Part shown: positions 23,276 through 33,089 of the stretch, in pieces
Numbering within the stretch: position 1 is the first letter of the stretch
Layout of the letters: each line of letters opens with the position of its first letter
Assembly (NCBI GenBank): GCA_007570785.1
Contig: ML660777.1
Location: 1,877,845 to 1,941,844 of the forward strand
Reading direction: 5' to 3'
Source: Antilocapra americana
Lineage: Eukaryota; Chordata; Mammalia; Artiodactyla; Antilocapridae
DNA: 64,000 nucleotides
The notes under the pieces: model-generated
Told to the model about the DNA's origin: nothing
The model's database searches: none
The model's input: only the letters and a program-made list of their open reading frames with translations
Position numbers and translations under genes: made by a program

Positions 23276-23345
23276 CAGCAAAATTGCCTTACGGTCAACT
23301 AGTTAAGTGGCAAAAATGTTTGTGGCAAGTCATCTATAGTAAAGA
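23276..23345. repeat. Right arm of an inverted-repeat pair
   Basis: Partner of 22033-22110, about 1.2 kb away. The best block (23308-23330, 'gtggcaaaaatgtttgtggc') matches the complement of 22033-22056 with three transitions. About 15 bases present in the left arm are absent here. Confidence 0.6.
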
Positions 23346-23597
23346 TGCTTAGGAGAGAAGAACTTAGAACCACTAAAAATAAAGTGATGTCCTTTTTTTG
23401 CATCACAGCTGCACATGAACATACCTCACTGGGTTAATAGTTTATAATGAGCACAGTGATATTTTTATAGTTAACCTACTGAGAACTTCTATATTCTATG
23501 TTCTCTTGACTCATAGTGGTAGCTCTAGATATAGTATACTGTCCAGTAACAGTGACCTCGTGAAAACATTAGTTTAAGAAAAGACTTAAAATGGGGA

Positions 23598-23825
23598 GCT
23601 GAATAGAGTTTGAGTGCTGGACTGAAATGTCTGAGCTCCAAACTGGTTTCTCCACTTGCCAGCTGTGTGGTATCAGGCAAGTTACTTCTTTCTGTGCTTC
23701 AATTTGTCATCTACAACATGGGAATAAAGTAGCCTGGCCCTCATACAGGTGGTTACGAGGATAAAGAGTTACCTAAGTGTTTAGAAGAGCCATACCTGCC
23801 ACATGGTTGAGGCTCAGTATTTGCT
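23598..23825 (+). mobile_element. MIR SINE, near full length
   Basis: Sense MIR from the 5' region ('gagtgctggactgaaatgtc') through 'ccagctgtgtggtatcaggc', 'cttctttctgtgcttcaatt' and 'gaggataaagagttacctaa', to the 3' 'ttgaggctcagtatttgctg'. Confidence 0.88.
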
Positions 23826-23914
23826 GGGTATTTTCCCTCTTACTATAATTCTAGAAAGACAGCACACACTTAATAAAAAAGTCCAATCTGAATTCATAAG
23901 ACAGCAGAGCATTG

Positions 23915-23956
23915 ACCCTCCATATCTGTAGGTTCTACATCCAAGATTACAGAAGG
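23915..23956 (+). mobile_element. Tigger-like DNA transposon, left end
   Basis: 'gaccctccatatctgtaggt' and 'tctacatcc' match a mammalian TcMar/Tigger-type terminal sequence. The other end appears at 24261-24330, after an inserted BovB. A second copy of the same family lies at 54.1-54.5 kb. Confidence 0.65.
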
Positions 23957-23968
23957 ACTGACTGTACT

Positions 23969-24248
23969 GAATATTCATTGGAAGGACTGATGCTGAAGCT
24001 GATACTCCAATACTTTGGCCACCTGATGTGAGGAACTGACTCATGAGAAAAGACCTTGATGCTGGGAAAGATTGAAGGTGGGAGGAGAAGGGGATGACAG
24101 AGGACAAGGTGGTTGGATGGCATCATCGACTCCATGGACATGAGCTTGAGTAAACTCCAGGAGTTGGTGATGGGCAGGGAGGCCTGGCGTGCTGCAGTCC
24201 ATGGGATCACAAAGAGTCGGACATGACTGAGTGACTGAACTGAACTGA
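23969..24248 (+). mobile_element. BovB (RTE) LINE, short 3' copy with perfect TSD
   Basis: 280 bases of the BovB 3' end, finishing in a GAACT-repeat tail. The 12-bp duplication ACTGACTGTACT at 23957-23968 and 24249-24260 is perfect, although its start is also compatible with the tail repeat. It lies inside an older Tigger-like element. Confidence 0.93.
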
Positions 24249-24260
24249 ACTGACTGTACT

Positions 24261-24330
24261 CTGACATTTTATAGAAGGCAACCACGATTTGGCGGATCCT
24301 GGAACCAAATCTTATGAATACCCAAACAGC
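24261..24330 (+). mobile_element. Tigger-like DNA transposon, right end
   Basis: 'ctgacattttatagaaggca', 'ttggcggatcctggaaccaa' and 'cttatgaatacccaaacag' correspond to the right terminal part of the element begun at 23915. Confidence 0.6.
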
Positions 24331-24339
24331 TTTACATAA

Positions 24340-24774
24340 ACAGTTCAGTTCAGTTCAGATATGCAGATGACACCACCCTTATGGCAGAAAGTGAAGAAGA
24401 ACTAAAGAGCCTCTTGATGAAAGTGAAAGACGAGAGTGAAAAACTTGGCTTAAATCTCAACATTCAGAAAACTAAGATCATGGCATCTGGTCCCATCACT
24501 TCATGGCAAATAGATGCAGAAACAGTGGAAACAGTGGCTGACTTTATTTTTCTGGGCTCCAAAATCACTGCAGATGGTGATTGAAGCCTGAAATTAAAAG
24601 ACGCTTACTCCTTGGAAACAAAGTTATGACCAACCTAGACAGCATATTAAAAAGCAGAGACATTACTTTGTCATCAAAGGTCTGTCTAGTCAAGGCTATG
24701 GTTTATCCAGTGGTCATGTATGGATGTGAGAGTTGGACTATAAAGAAAGCTGAGCGCAGAAGAATTGATCTCTC
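24340..24774 (-). mobile_element. BovB copy with inverted 5' part (twin-priming-like)
   Basis: At 24340-24356 the sequence is the complement of the BovB 3' tail (CAGTTCAGTTCAGTTCAG type). It is joined directly to sense-strand BovB coding sequence starting at 'atatgcagatgacaccaccc' and running to about 24770. Read on the minus strand this is a 3' tail preceded by an inverted internal segment, the layout expected from twin priming. The coding part is opposite in orientation to the tail. Confidence 0.7.
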
Positions 24775-24775
24775 T
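24381..24775 (+). pseudogene. BovB ORF remnant, two frames
   Basis: Open from just after the YADD site (GCAGATGACACCACC at 24363) as 67 codons (ESEKLGLNLNIQKTKIMASG, VADFIFLGSKITADGD). It then shifts frame around 24580, where a few bases of the usual SHEIKR segment are lost, and continues as EIKRRLLLGNKVMTNLDSIL to WTIKKAERRRID. Not functional. Confidence 0.85.
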
Positions 24776-24869
24776 TCAGGAAAATTAGAGATACTTAGAG
24801 ACAGAGAGATACATAAACAGCAAACCTCCCAGTTTTTCTCCTTTCCCTTTGCATTGAAATTCCTTGAAA

Positions 24870-26010
24870 ACCTTGTGTGTTTCCATGGCCTTCAGTTTTG
24901 CTCCTTGCATGTTCTCTCAAACCCATTCTGCCCAGGCTTCCCTGACTATCTCTACTTAAACTGCTCTTATCAGAGTCACCATGGACTGCACAGTGTTGGT
25001 GTCAATGGACAATTCAGAGAACTCATCTTATTTACATACCAAGTCCTTGACACCATGATCACCACTCTGCTTAAAACCCACTTCCATGCTTGCTTCTAGG
25101 GCACCACACTCCTGGTTTTCTCTGCTTTTTCCTTTCTCCGCCTCCTTTTTGGGGCTGTGTTCCGTCTAACAGTGGAATGTCTTAGGGCTTCATTCTCGGA
25201 CCTTTTCTCCTTCCTATGCATACTCTGCCTAGGTCATCTGTGCCATCTCCTTCCTGTCTTTAAATTCTTTATATGCTGATATCTCCCAAGTCACACTCCT
25301 GAACCATGAACTGGATATCCTGAATGCAGTATGTCCCAAACTGAACTCTTGATACTCCTCTCCAAACTGCTCCTCAGGAAACGGCCACTCTCCCCTTGCA
25401 GCTGTTCAGGCTCCACATCTTGGGGTGTCCTTTATGTCTATTTGACTCTACTTTCAGAAAACACTCAGAATGCAAGCTCTGCCTCCCCCACCCCACTTCA
25501 CTGGACCACAGCCCCTCCATTTCTTGCTCAGGTTATTGCAAGAATCCCCTTACTGTTCTTCCTACTTCTGTTCTTGTCCCATTTTAGTCTATTCTTCCCA
25601 CCTCAACCAGAGAGAGCCTTTAAAAGTATCCGTCTGACAATTTCCTGCCTCTGTTTAAACTTCTCCAATATCTCCCCATCTCATGTAAAGTGAAAGCCCA
25701 GACGTTTCTATCTCCTACAAGACCCCTTGCTGACTTCTCTCATTCACCGGCTCCAGCCACATTAACTTCCTTGCTACTCCTGGAACACACCAGACAAAGG
25801 AGCTCTCAGAGACTCTGTCCCTTCTGTTGCCCCGCTGTCCACTTGGTTCACAATTTCACTCCCTTTAGATCTTGGCTCCAGCTCACCTTCTCTGTAAGTT
25901 CTCCCCTGGCTCGTCTGTCTAAAATTGTAACCCCTTCCTGATAGTGTTTTTTCCCCCTATTTTTTATTTCTTAGTACTTATCACTACCCAAAAGACAATA
26001 TATTTTATCA
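24870..26010 (+). mobile_element. L2 LINE, long sense fragment
   Basis: About 1.1 kb of ancient L2. It includes the reverse-transcriptase C-terminal coding region (segments around CCTTGACACCATGATCACC, 'caccacactcctggttttct', 'tctcggaccttttctccttc', 'gtcccaaactgaactcttga') and the 3' region ('tggctccagctcaccttctc', 'aaaattgtaaccccttcctg'). The 3' end continues at 26575 after a Tigger insertion. Several open frames here are remnants only. Confidence 0.88.
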
Positions 26011-26011
26011 A

Positions 26012-26233
26012 CGGGCCTTCCTCATTTTATGGCACTTTGCCTAACTATAATTTGCAGATATTGCATTTTTTTTTTTTACAAATTGAAGGTTTGTGGCAAC
26101 CCTGTATTGTCAGATGATGGTTAACATAGTCTAGAAATAAAGTATTTTTTTAAAGACGGCATGTACATCGCTTTTTGTTTTTTTTTAGACATGATGCTAT
26201 TGCACACTTGATAGCCTACAGTGCAGTGTTAAC
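26012..26233 (+). mobile_element. Tigger-type DNA transposon, left part
   Basis: 'cctcattttatggcactttg', 'cagatattgca' plus a T run, and 'caaattgaaggtttgtggca' with ACCCTG are the left end of a Tigger element. It lies within L2 and is itself split by a Bov-tA. The transposase gene is missing, so this is an internally deleted copy. Confidence 0.8.
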
Positions 26234-26439
26234 AGAGCTTCCCCGGTGGCTCAGTTGGTGAAGAGTCTGCCTGCAATGAAGGAGACTCAGGCTCAATCCC
26301 CAGATCGGGAAGATCCCCTGGAGAAGAAACCCACTTCAGTATTCTTGCCTGGAGAATTCCATGGACAGAGAAGCTTGGTGGGTTACAGTCCATGGGGTCA
26401 CAAAGAGTCAGATATGACTGAGTGATGCATCCGGGCCAT
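26234..26439 (+). mobile_element. Bov-tA SINE inside Tigger
   Basis: Head from GCTTCCCCGGTGGCTCAG, body ending near 'gagtcagatatgactgagtg'. It is flanked by AGTGTTAAC (26225-26233) and AATGTTAAC (26440-26448), a 9-bp TSD with one mismatch. This is the youngest layer of a three-level nest. Confidence 0.92.
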
Positions 26440-26448
26440 AATGTTAAC

Positions 26449-26545
26449 TTTTATATGCACTGGAAAACCAGAAAATTCCTGTGCCTCACTTTATTGCAAT
26501 GGTCTGGAACTGAATCTATAGTATCTCCAATGTATGCCTATGGTT
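26449..26545 (+). mobile_element. Tigger-type DNA transposon, right part
   Basis: 'ttttatatgcactggaaaac', 'cctcactttattgcaatggt' and 'ctggaactgaatctatagta', ending near TCTCCAATGTATGCC, is the right terminus whose complement mirrors the left end. Confidence 0.8.
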
Positions 26546-26574
26546 ATTCCTTGTTTCCTAATTATATTTCAAGA

Positions 26575-26690
26575 GCTATACAGAGAGAAATTTTCTCTGT
26601 TTTGTTCAACATTGACTCTCCAATATCTAGAACAGTTCCTGGCACATAGTGAGCAATCAATAAATAAGTGTGTGAGATGAATGAATTCTC
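26575..26690 (+). mobile_element. L2 LINE 3' end (continuation)
   Basis: 'tttgttcaacattgactctc', 'agaacagttcctggcacata', 'gtgagcaatcaataaataag' is the classic L2 3' terminus. It completes the copy at 24870-26010. Confidence 0.85.
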
Positions 26691-26728
26691 TCACTGAGGC
26701 ACTTTTTAATGTTTTGCAAGGTCAGATG

Positions 26729-26940
26729 TCTGATGGTGGTGGTTTAGTCGCTAAGTCCTTTCTGACTCTTGTGACCCCATGAGCTTTAGCCCGCCAGGCT
26801 CCTCTGTCCACGAGACTCTCCAGGCAAGAATACTGGAGTGGTTGCCATTTCCTTCTCCAGGGGGTCTTCCCAACCCAGGAATTGAACCCGGGTCTCCTGC
26901 ATTGCAGGCACATTCTTTCCCAATGAGCTGTAAGGGAAGC
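26729..26940 (-). mobile_element. Bov-tA SINE
   Basis: Complete antisense copy, from the Bov-A end ('ggtttagtcgctaagtcctt') to the tRNA-like head whose B-box complement reads GAATTGAACCCGGGTCTCC. The last bases (TGAGCTGTAAGGGAAGC) are diverged. Confidence 0.93.
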
Positions 26941-26979
26941 GGTGGATAGTATTAAAAACAGTTAAGGGAAACATAAGCC

Positions 26980-27800
26980 TTGCAAAATCATTTTTAAGAA
27001 CACTTTTTTCATATTTATTGTAAAATAAAACAGATACAGAAAACTTCCTAAAACAAATATATCACTTAATAAATTTATTATGAAGCAAATATTCTATAAC
27101 CACCACCCAGTGAAAGAAATGGAACTCTGTCAGCCACTCCAAAAGCCTTCCCAACCTTGTCCATATCTCAATCCCCTCCCCTACAAAACCCACCACAATC
27201 TTGACTTTCGTAGAAACCACTTCCTTGTATTTCTTTACATTTTCATCACCAAAGTAATAGAATTCCTAGACACTTTGGTTTAGATGTGCTTATTTTAAAA
27301 ATTTCACGTGTTCATGTCTCCTTTAATCCACAACCCCTCACCATACTGCCCCACTCCATCAGCCTTATCCCTCTTTTCATTACAATTTCTACTAAAGAAG
27401 TTAGGTCATTGGTTCTGTAGGTTTCCCACAGCTTGCACACGGTGGTACAAGTCAAGGTGCCTCTGTATTTGCTGCAAAGAGGAAGTGTGATCCCAAGGCT
27501 TGATTAGAATCAGGTTTAATCCCTTTAGGTAGAATACAGGTTGTGTCTTATTTATTATTTATTTTCCATTGGGAGGCGCGTGACAACTGCTTGTCTCTCT
27601 TTTAGTGACATTAGTACTCTCGATACTCAAAACCCAGATCTATTAACTCATTAGGGATGCAGAATGGTGATGCTCTAATTCTATAATTTAATGTTCCTTT
27701 GCCAATGGGAATACTTTTATAAAAAGGTAATCCCCCTCCTTTATTGGTTGACTACCCATTTGTACAGTTCACAGGGAAAAGGCAGGTAAAGTGCTAGATT
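26980..27800 (-). mobile_element. Old L1 (L1M-type) 3' UTR remnant
   Basis: Blocks 'cactccaaaagccttcccaa', 'cttgactttcgtagaaacca', 'gaagttaggtcattggttct', 'ggcttgattagaatcaggtt' and 'gaatggtgatgctctaattc' resemble an old L1 3' UTR of the same family as 6610-7150. Divergence is high, and subfamily and strand are from memory. Confidence 0.6.
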
Positions 27801-28247
27801 CTTTCCCTCTACCAGTTTTCAAAATAATGAGATGGTTCCCTATCATATTTTGAATGTGATCATTTAGTGTTTGAAAAAAATATCCTTATTAATTACGCTG
27901 GGATGAAAAAGTGGTATCTTTTCAAGTTCTTTGTTTTTGTCTGATGCTCTGGGGTGCAAACACAAAGCACTGCCTTTATTAGCTGAGGTAGCAAATGCAG
28001 GATATGGTTTTTTTCACACTGGAGCTCTGAGGACTCTTCAGGAGACAGATAGGAAAAAAAAAAAAAAAGGTCCAAGTGCTAATGTGTCTGTTATCCTACT
28101 GTTGAAAAATCATCCTGAGAGGAACATGTTCCCAAGAAAGATTATAAATATGTACCAGCAAATCGGATATACTTTTGACATTCATGTACTAATAACTTAC
28201 TGAGTTTCTACCTTGTTCTGGACGGATGGAGTTAAGAGAAGCTCTAT
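27801..28247. other. Unique sequence with an A15 run
   Basis: No recognised gene or repeat family. A poly(A) tract lies near 28053-28067. Confidence 0.5.
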
Positions 28248-28440
28248 AGGACTTTCCCGGTGGTCCTGTGGTTAAGAAACTGTCTTCCCATGCAGGGTAC
28301 ACAGGTTTAATCTCTGGTTGGGGAGCTAAGATCCCACATGTTGTGGGGCAACTAAGCTGATGTACCACAACTAGAGAGAAGTTTGAATGCCACAATTAAG
28401 ACCCTATGCAGTCAAAAATAATTAAAAAAAAAAAAAAGAT
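28248..28440 (+). mobile_element. CHR-type tRNA-Glu SINE
   Basis: Sense copy: 'aggactttcccggtggtcct' head, the 'ggggagctaagatcccacat' junction, 'ggggcaactaagctgatgta', 'acaactagagagaagtttga', and a poly(A) tail near 28424-28438. Confidence 0.9.
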
Positions 28441-28449
28441 TCAGAGGTC

Positions 28450-28670
28450 TGGACTTGGAAGGCAGAAAGCTCTTGTATGAAGGCTTGCTCTGAACCCCCA
28501 TCCAAAATAGAGTGTTACTTATTCTTACTGAGTCTCGATTTAAACTATAAAGTCTCAAAAAAATCTTAAAATTGGATTTTTGCAGATTAACACAAAAAAC
28601 AATATGTCAACTGGATGCACAATGTCTAGCATAAAGAAAGCACACATGTAAAACTGTGCTTGTTATTATG
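28450..28670 (+). mobile_element. Possible MIR SINE remnant
   Basis: Weak resemblance to MIR, best in 'gcacaatgtctagcataaag' (compare the MIR 3' block gcctggcacatagtaag). Low confidence. Confidence 0.35.
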
Positions 28671-28680
28671 TGAATATTCA

Positions 28681-29447
28681 ATAATATTCTCTATATTCTC
28701 CACGGAGATGATATTCACTAAGGTAGAAAAAGAAATTGTGTGGACAGGTGGGAGAAATGGACGTGAACCATATTTAGGAAACAGAAGTTGATAATTTCAG
28801 GATATTTCTCATCTGGGAAAAACACTTTCAAGGTAGGCACCAGATTTTACTTCTTCTATTTCTGGTAGTTTCCAGCAAATAGTATTTTCTCAAGAACGTG
28901 TAATGAGATTATAAATTTAATTCATAATACAATACTAATGTGTAGGGAAAATGAAGTAATTCCTTATTTTATCTATAGCTGATCTGTTTTCTTTGCAAGC
29001 ATCCCCTCCACAGGTGAAGAGTAGAAAGCACATTCTTATTCAGTGTAAATCTTAGTCGGATCCATTAGTTTAACTAACCCTTTCAGGTAATGCTGAGTCT
29101 CTTTTTTAAAATATAATCTCAGCCTTTCACATGGTTTCCTTTTTCTTCCTGCGTCTCCTCTTTCTCTCCCTAAAATAGCATCTAGGTGTATGCTTCAAAT
29201 CAGGATAAATCCACTCAACAAAAACTATCAGGAAGCAGGTGATGGGGCAGCAGACTTCAGATTTTCCAAAGTACTCCTTCTAAAGTAGGTCTGCTTAGGT
29301 CCTGTGCAGCTACTGTTCTTTTTTCCCTATCTTCTTCATCAATGTCTACTTTGTATGTTGGTTTATCAGCCATCACATTGGTTAGCCTTCAAGTCAGGAG
29401 AGAACTAAAGATCTCCCCAACTGATTAAACATTTTCCTCATTAAAGC
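28681..29447. other. Unique sequence
   Basis: No recognised repeat or gene in about 770 bases. Confidence 0.5.
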
Positions 29448-29643
29448 TGGGCTTCCCTTGTGGCTCAGCTGGTAAAGAATCAGCCTGCAACGTGGGATAC
29501 CTGGGTTTGATCCATGGATTGGGACAATCCCCTGGAGAAGGGAACAGCTAACCACTCCAGTATTCTGGCCTGGAGAACTCCATGGACTGTATAGTTCATG
29601 GGGTCACAAAGAGTCAGACACAACTAAGCGACTTTCACTTCAC
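29448..29643 (+). mobile_element. Bov-tA SINE (Bov-tA1-like)
   Basis: Head from GGGCTTCCCTTGTGGCTCAG, body with the ATTCTGGCCTGGAGAACTCC and 'catggactgtatagttcatg' variants typical of one Bov-tA subfamily (also at 9910-10100 and 36461-36655), ending 'gcgactttcacttcacttt'. Confidence 0.95.
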
Positions 29644-30270
29644 TTTATTAAATTTTAGAAAACATCTATGGATATTGTACACTGTAGAAGCTGCTTTTAA
29701 AGACCTGTCCAACCAAGTTATATATAATTTATCATAAATGTGTGGAAATAATTAGTAGGACAAAGAAGAATAAAACCCTAGAATGGAAAATAAATGGAAA
29801 AAGACCTGGGATCCAGTGATACCTATGAATAAAAAAGGTGATTGATTTTGAGAGTTTTGACATTAGTTGTATGCATGTAGCAAAATGTTCTGCCAAAAAA
29901 TTAGCTGTAACTAGTTCTTTTCTTGAGGCAAAGCTATATGCATGTTTGTCTGAAATTAGCAATAAACTTTAAATCACCAAATTCTTAGGTTTGGGTCTGA
30001 CATTTATAGGATATGGGAAGTCTTTAAGAAACACTTTATTTCTAAGTCAATATCTTGCTTGGTAGTTTCATCTTTTGAAGATGAAAATTGATTTTTTTCA
30101 ACACTGCAAACAGGCTGCTCCCTTCCCCCATCACTACAAGGTGCTGGAAGCACAGGCAAAGCCCTGATGCCTCGTGGCTTGCCATTTTCAGCATGATCTA
30201 TACATAGGACCAAGATAAGGTGACTTTTCCAATGTAGCAAATTTTTTTTTAGATTCATTTCAATATTATT
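29644..30270. other. Unique sequence
   Basis: No recognised repeat or gene. T-rich at 30240-30280 near the L1 tail. Confidence 0.5.
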
Positions 30271-30343
30271 CTTTTTTTTTAATTAGTTTTGCCATACAAT
30301 GACATGATATTGCCATGGGTTTACATATGCTCCCCCTCCAGAA

Positions 30344-30377
30344 CCCCCCTCCCTCCTCCCTCCCTCCTCCCTCCCCC
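30344..30377 (-). repeat. Polypurine tract, G-quadruplex-capable
   Basis: On the minus strand this is a run of GGGAGG/GGGAGGA blocks with many groups of three or more G, inside the L1 3' UTR. G-rich polypurine tracts with quadruplex potential are a known feature of mammalian L1 3' UTRs. Confidence 0.85.
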
Positions 30378-30659
30378 CGGGAAATCTCGGTGCACCAGCA
30401 CCGAGCATCAATCTTGGGCTGGCGATTGATTACACATATGATAATTAACATGTTTCAATGCCATTCTCCCATATCATCCCACCCTTTCCCTCATCCACAG
30501 AGTCCACGAGTCTGTTCTATACATCTGCGTTCCTTTTGCTGTCTCGCATGCTGGGTTCTCGCTACCATCTTTCTAAATTCCATATATATGCGTTAGTATA
30601 CTGTATTGTTGTTTTCCCTTCTGGCTTACTTCACTCTGGATAATAGGCTCCAGTTCCGT

Positions 30660-30912
30660 CCACCTGAGTAGAACTGATTCAAATGAATTTTTTTTAATGC
30701 TGAGTAATATTCCATTGTGTATATGTACCACAGCTTTCTTATCCATTCGTCAGTTGATGGGCATCTAGGTTGCTTCCATGTCCTGGCTATTGTAAACAAT
30801 GCAGCGATGAACATTGGGGTACATGTGGCTCTTTCAATTCTGGTTTCCTCGGTGTATATGCCCAGCAGTGGGATTGCTGGGTCATATGGCAGGTCTATTT
30901 GCAGTTTTTTAA
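30660..30912 (-). pseudogene. L1 ORF2 C-terminal remnant
   Basis: The reading frame shows the conserved L1 ORF2 C-terminal phrases PYDPAIPLLGIY, CTPMFIAALFTIARTWKQP, CPSTDEWI and YIYTMEYYSALKK. An A8 run (30688-30695 complement) shifts the frame, and the expected following segment (ELEPIIQSEVSQK) is in another phase. The endonuclease and reverse-transcriptase domains are missing. Inactive. Confidence 0.9.
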
Positions 30913-31639
30913 TGTGGCATATTTTAAAAGAAATTTCTTTTTTTATTATTGACAAAAAAGATAGTCAAAGAACACTTTTGTTACAAGCTGTCATAGTTAT
31001 TTCACCTGAATTTTTATTTCAGGCAGCAAGTGAAAAGGATTGGCTCTGATTGGACTTAAAAATAACCCAATGTGTTTATTCATGACAAGTGCATCTCTCT
31101 ATGAGGATTGGAGGCTTAATAGACATTGAGTAAAGCTTGAAATCTGTTGCTATTTAATTTATGAGCTTTCCCAAAAAAGTCAAGCGTTAAAGAAGAAAAA
31201 TCATTTCCTGTACTATTTCACTTTCATCAACAGAATTGAGGAAAAATATTAAGGAGAAATGTTGAGCTATCTCCCACAACATGATATGTGGATTTTTGGA
31301 ATGAGAAAAAAAATGTCCATGCAGTTTAAGGAGTGTTTCCACTATCACAATGTTTTGCTGGCTGTTGGGGCACTTATGTGATTGTACCAGGGAAGCTCCA
31401 TTTCCATTTGGGATACAGAAAGCCATAAAAATTACTCTTACCTTAATAATGAAAAAAAGGTAGAAAATCTACAAAACTGTAACTTTTCTGAAGCCCATCA
31501 GAGAGATGAAGTCACAAGGCAAAGAATGACAAATTCCTCCAAGGAAAGATGGGACACCCAAACTGTTTGGCCCCAAGGTATGGGAAAACCTGGTAAGGAG
31601 AGAAAGCTTTAATTTTGTGAATTTTCAAAGATAGCGTGT
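30913..31639. other. Unique sequence
   Basis: No recognised gene. The last 150 bases may belong to the old L1-like block that follows, but this is too diverged to call. Confidence 0.45.
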
Positions 31640-32249
31640 GTGTTAACATGATGGTTCAGAATACCTGGAGACCCAAGATATGAGAAGGATCCATAGCATC
31701 TAATGAGTCACAGTAGTGTGTTCATGGGCAAGACGGAGGGCTGCGAAGAATGAAAGCCGTGGTACAAGCGTCAGGAGGTGAATGGCTGCCACTCAGGACA
31801 ACACCGATGTCCATCCACTTTCCAGAGACCATCTCTTATGTGAACCTGTGGGGGATGGGAGCAGGAACTCCTCTTGTCCCATGGTTGAGTCAAAGATCCA
31901 ATGCTTTATGGGACAGATGGAAACAAAAGTCTCGCTGCTTCCAGGGGAGGAGTGATAAGGAACTCACTTGGGCCTCAATCCTGTACTGATACCAAGCAGA
32001 CAACTGTAACTGCTAGAAATGGGGCAGAAAGCTCTCTTACTCAAAGTCTGGCTGCTGTGATGAAGGGAAGGGATGGAGGGACAGTAACACTGAGAACGTT
32101 CTATCCTCAAGGTTCAGGCTCACAAGACCTCCCTAAAATTGGGGCTGAATCACAAGAACTGAGGAATCCTCCCACCACGCATCCAACTCTCATCCACTAC
32201 CCCCATCTCTACTGGCCTCACCACAAGCCTAACATTTAGTAACAGGCAA

Positions 32250-32366
32250 TCACATGGCAACCCACTCCAGTACTCTTGCCTGGAAAATCCTATGGACAGA
32301 GGAGCCTGGTAGGTTACAGTCCATGGGGTCTCAAAGAGTCACATGACTGAGCTACTTCACTCAGTC
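32250..32366 (+). mobile_element. Bov-A SINE monomer
   Basis: Sense Bov-A body only: 'catggcaacccactccagta', 'gacagaggagcctggtaggt', 'tccatggggtctcaaagagt', ending 'catgactgagctacttcact'. The head is absent. Confidence 0.88.
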
Positions 32367-32674
32367 ATAGTCAATTGCTGGGGGAAGGATAAGAATGGCC
32401 TAGATGTGCATGGGTTGCTGTGATCTGAGGATGGAGCAGGGACATTAAGAAAAATCCTTCAGCACCACAAGATCTACTCTAAGCACAAGGTAAGAGTAGC
32501 CCACGATTGGAGGAATTTGAAATCCATGATGCACTCAAGGATAACTGTAGCAACAGCAAAGCCCAAACCCAACTAGGCTAGCCCGCAACCACTCACAATA
32601 ATGACCGAAGAAAACAAGAAATGTGTTCATTTCTGGATCTTAACACTATTTACTTCAGTCTCTTCTGTTCTTCA

Positions 32675-32882
32675 GGCTTCCCTGGTGGCCCAGTTGGTAA
32701 AGAATTCGCCTGCCAGTGTGAGAGACCTTAGATGGATCCTGGGTAGGGAAGATCCCCTGGAAGAGGGTATGGCAACCCACTCCAGTACTCTTGCCTGGAG
32801 AATCCCCTTGGACAAAGGAGAGTGGTGAGCTACAGTCCATGGGGTTGCAGAGAGTCAGACACGACTGAGTGACTAAGCACTT
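32675..32882 (+). mobile_element. Bov-tA SINE with TSD
   Basis: Complete sense copy. CTGTTCTTCA (32665-32674) and CAGTTCTTCA (32883-32892) flank it, a 10-bp TSD with one mismatch. The sequence on either side reads continuously as the old L1-like element. Confidence 0.93.
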
Positions 32883-33089
32883 CAGTTCTTCAACACACAA
32901 TGTCTGACATTCAATCAAAAATAACAAGGCACATAAAAAAGCAAGAGAAGAGATGACTAAACAAGTCTTTATTTAGGTCCTGCTTGAGGGAGAGGTCTAT
33001 TAGCCAATACCTAAAATGGATTATAACATAAAACTATATTAGAAATATTTCAAAGTGTATTATTAGTATTACATATATAAAGAAATGAG

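Larger units (their letters stand above)
30271..30912 (-). mobile_element. Young ruminant L1 3' end, 5'-truncated
   Basis: An antisense copy about 640 bases long comprising the end of ORF2 and the whole 3' UTR. It is among the best-preserved LINEs here. The 3' UTR contains a strong polypurine tract (CCTCC repeats on the plus strand, 30344-30377). It starts with a T8 run that is the complement of the poly(A) tail. Confidence 0.93.
31640..32960 (+). mobile_element. Probable old L1-like (L1M/HAL1) 5' region
   Basis: Best supported at 32490-32600 ('actcaaggataactgtagca', 'acagcaaagcccaaacccaa') and 32890-32960 ('aacacacaatgtctgacatt', 'caatcaaaaataacaaggca', AAGCAAGAGAAGA), blocks I associate with the 5' part of old L1/HAL1 elements. 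The 31640-32240 part is assigned by continuity only. Two SINEs interrupt it. Open frames here have no recognisable domain. Confidence 0.5.

Noticed and set aside
24581..25099. 172-codon open frame as a gene
   Set aside because: It runs from a BovB remnant into an L2 LINE, two unrelated transposons in opposite evolutionary layers; openness is accidental.
31750..32239. Overlapping 79- and 112-codon frames as a gene
   Set aside because: They lie in what is probably an old L1-like 5' region, lack recognisable domains and have no splice framing.
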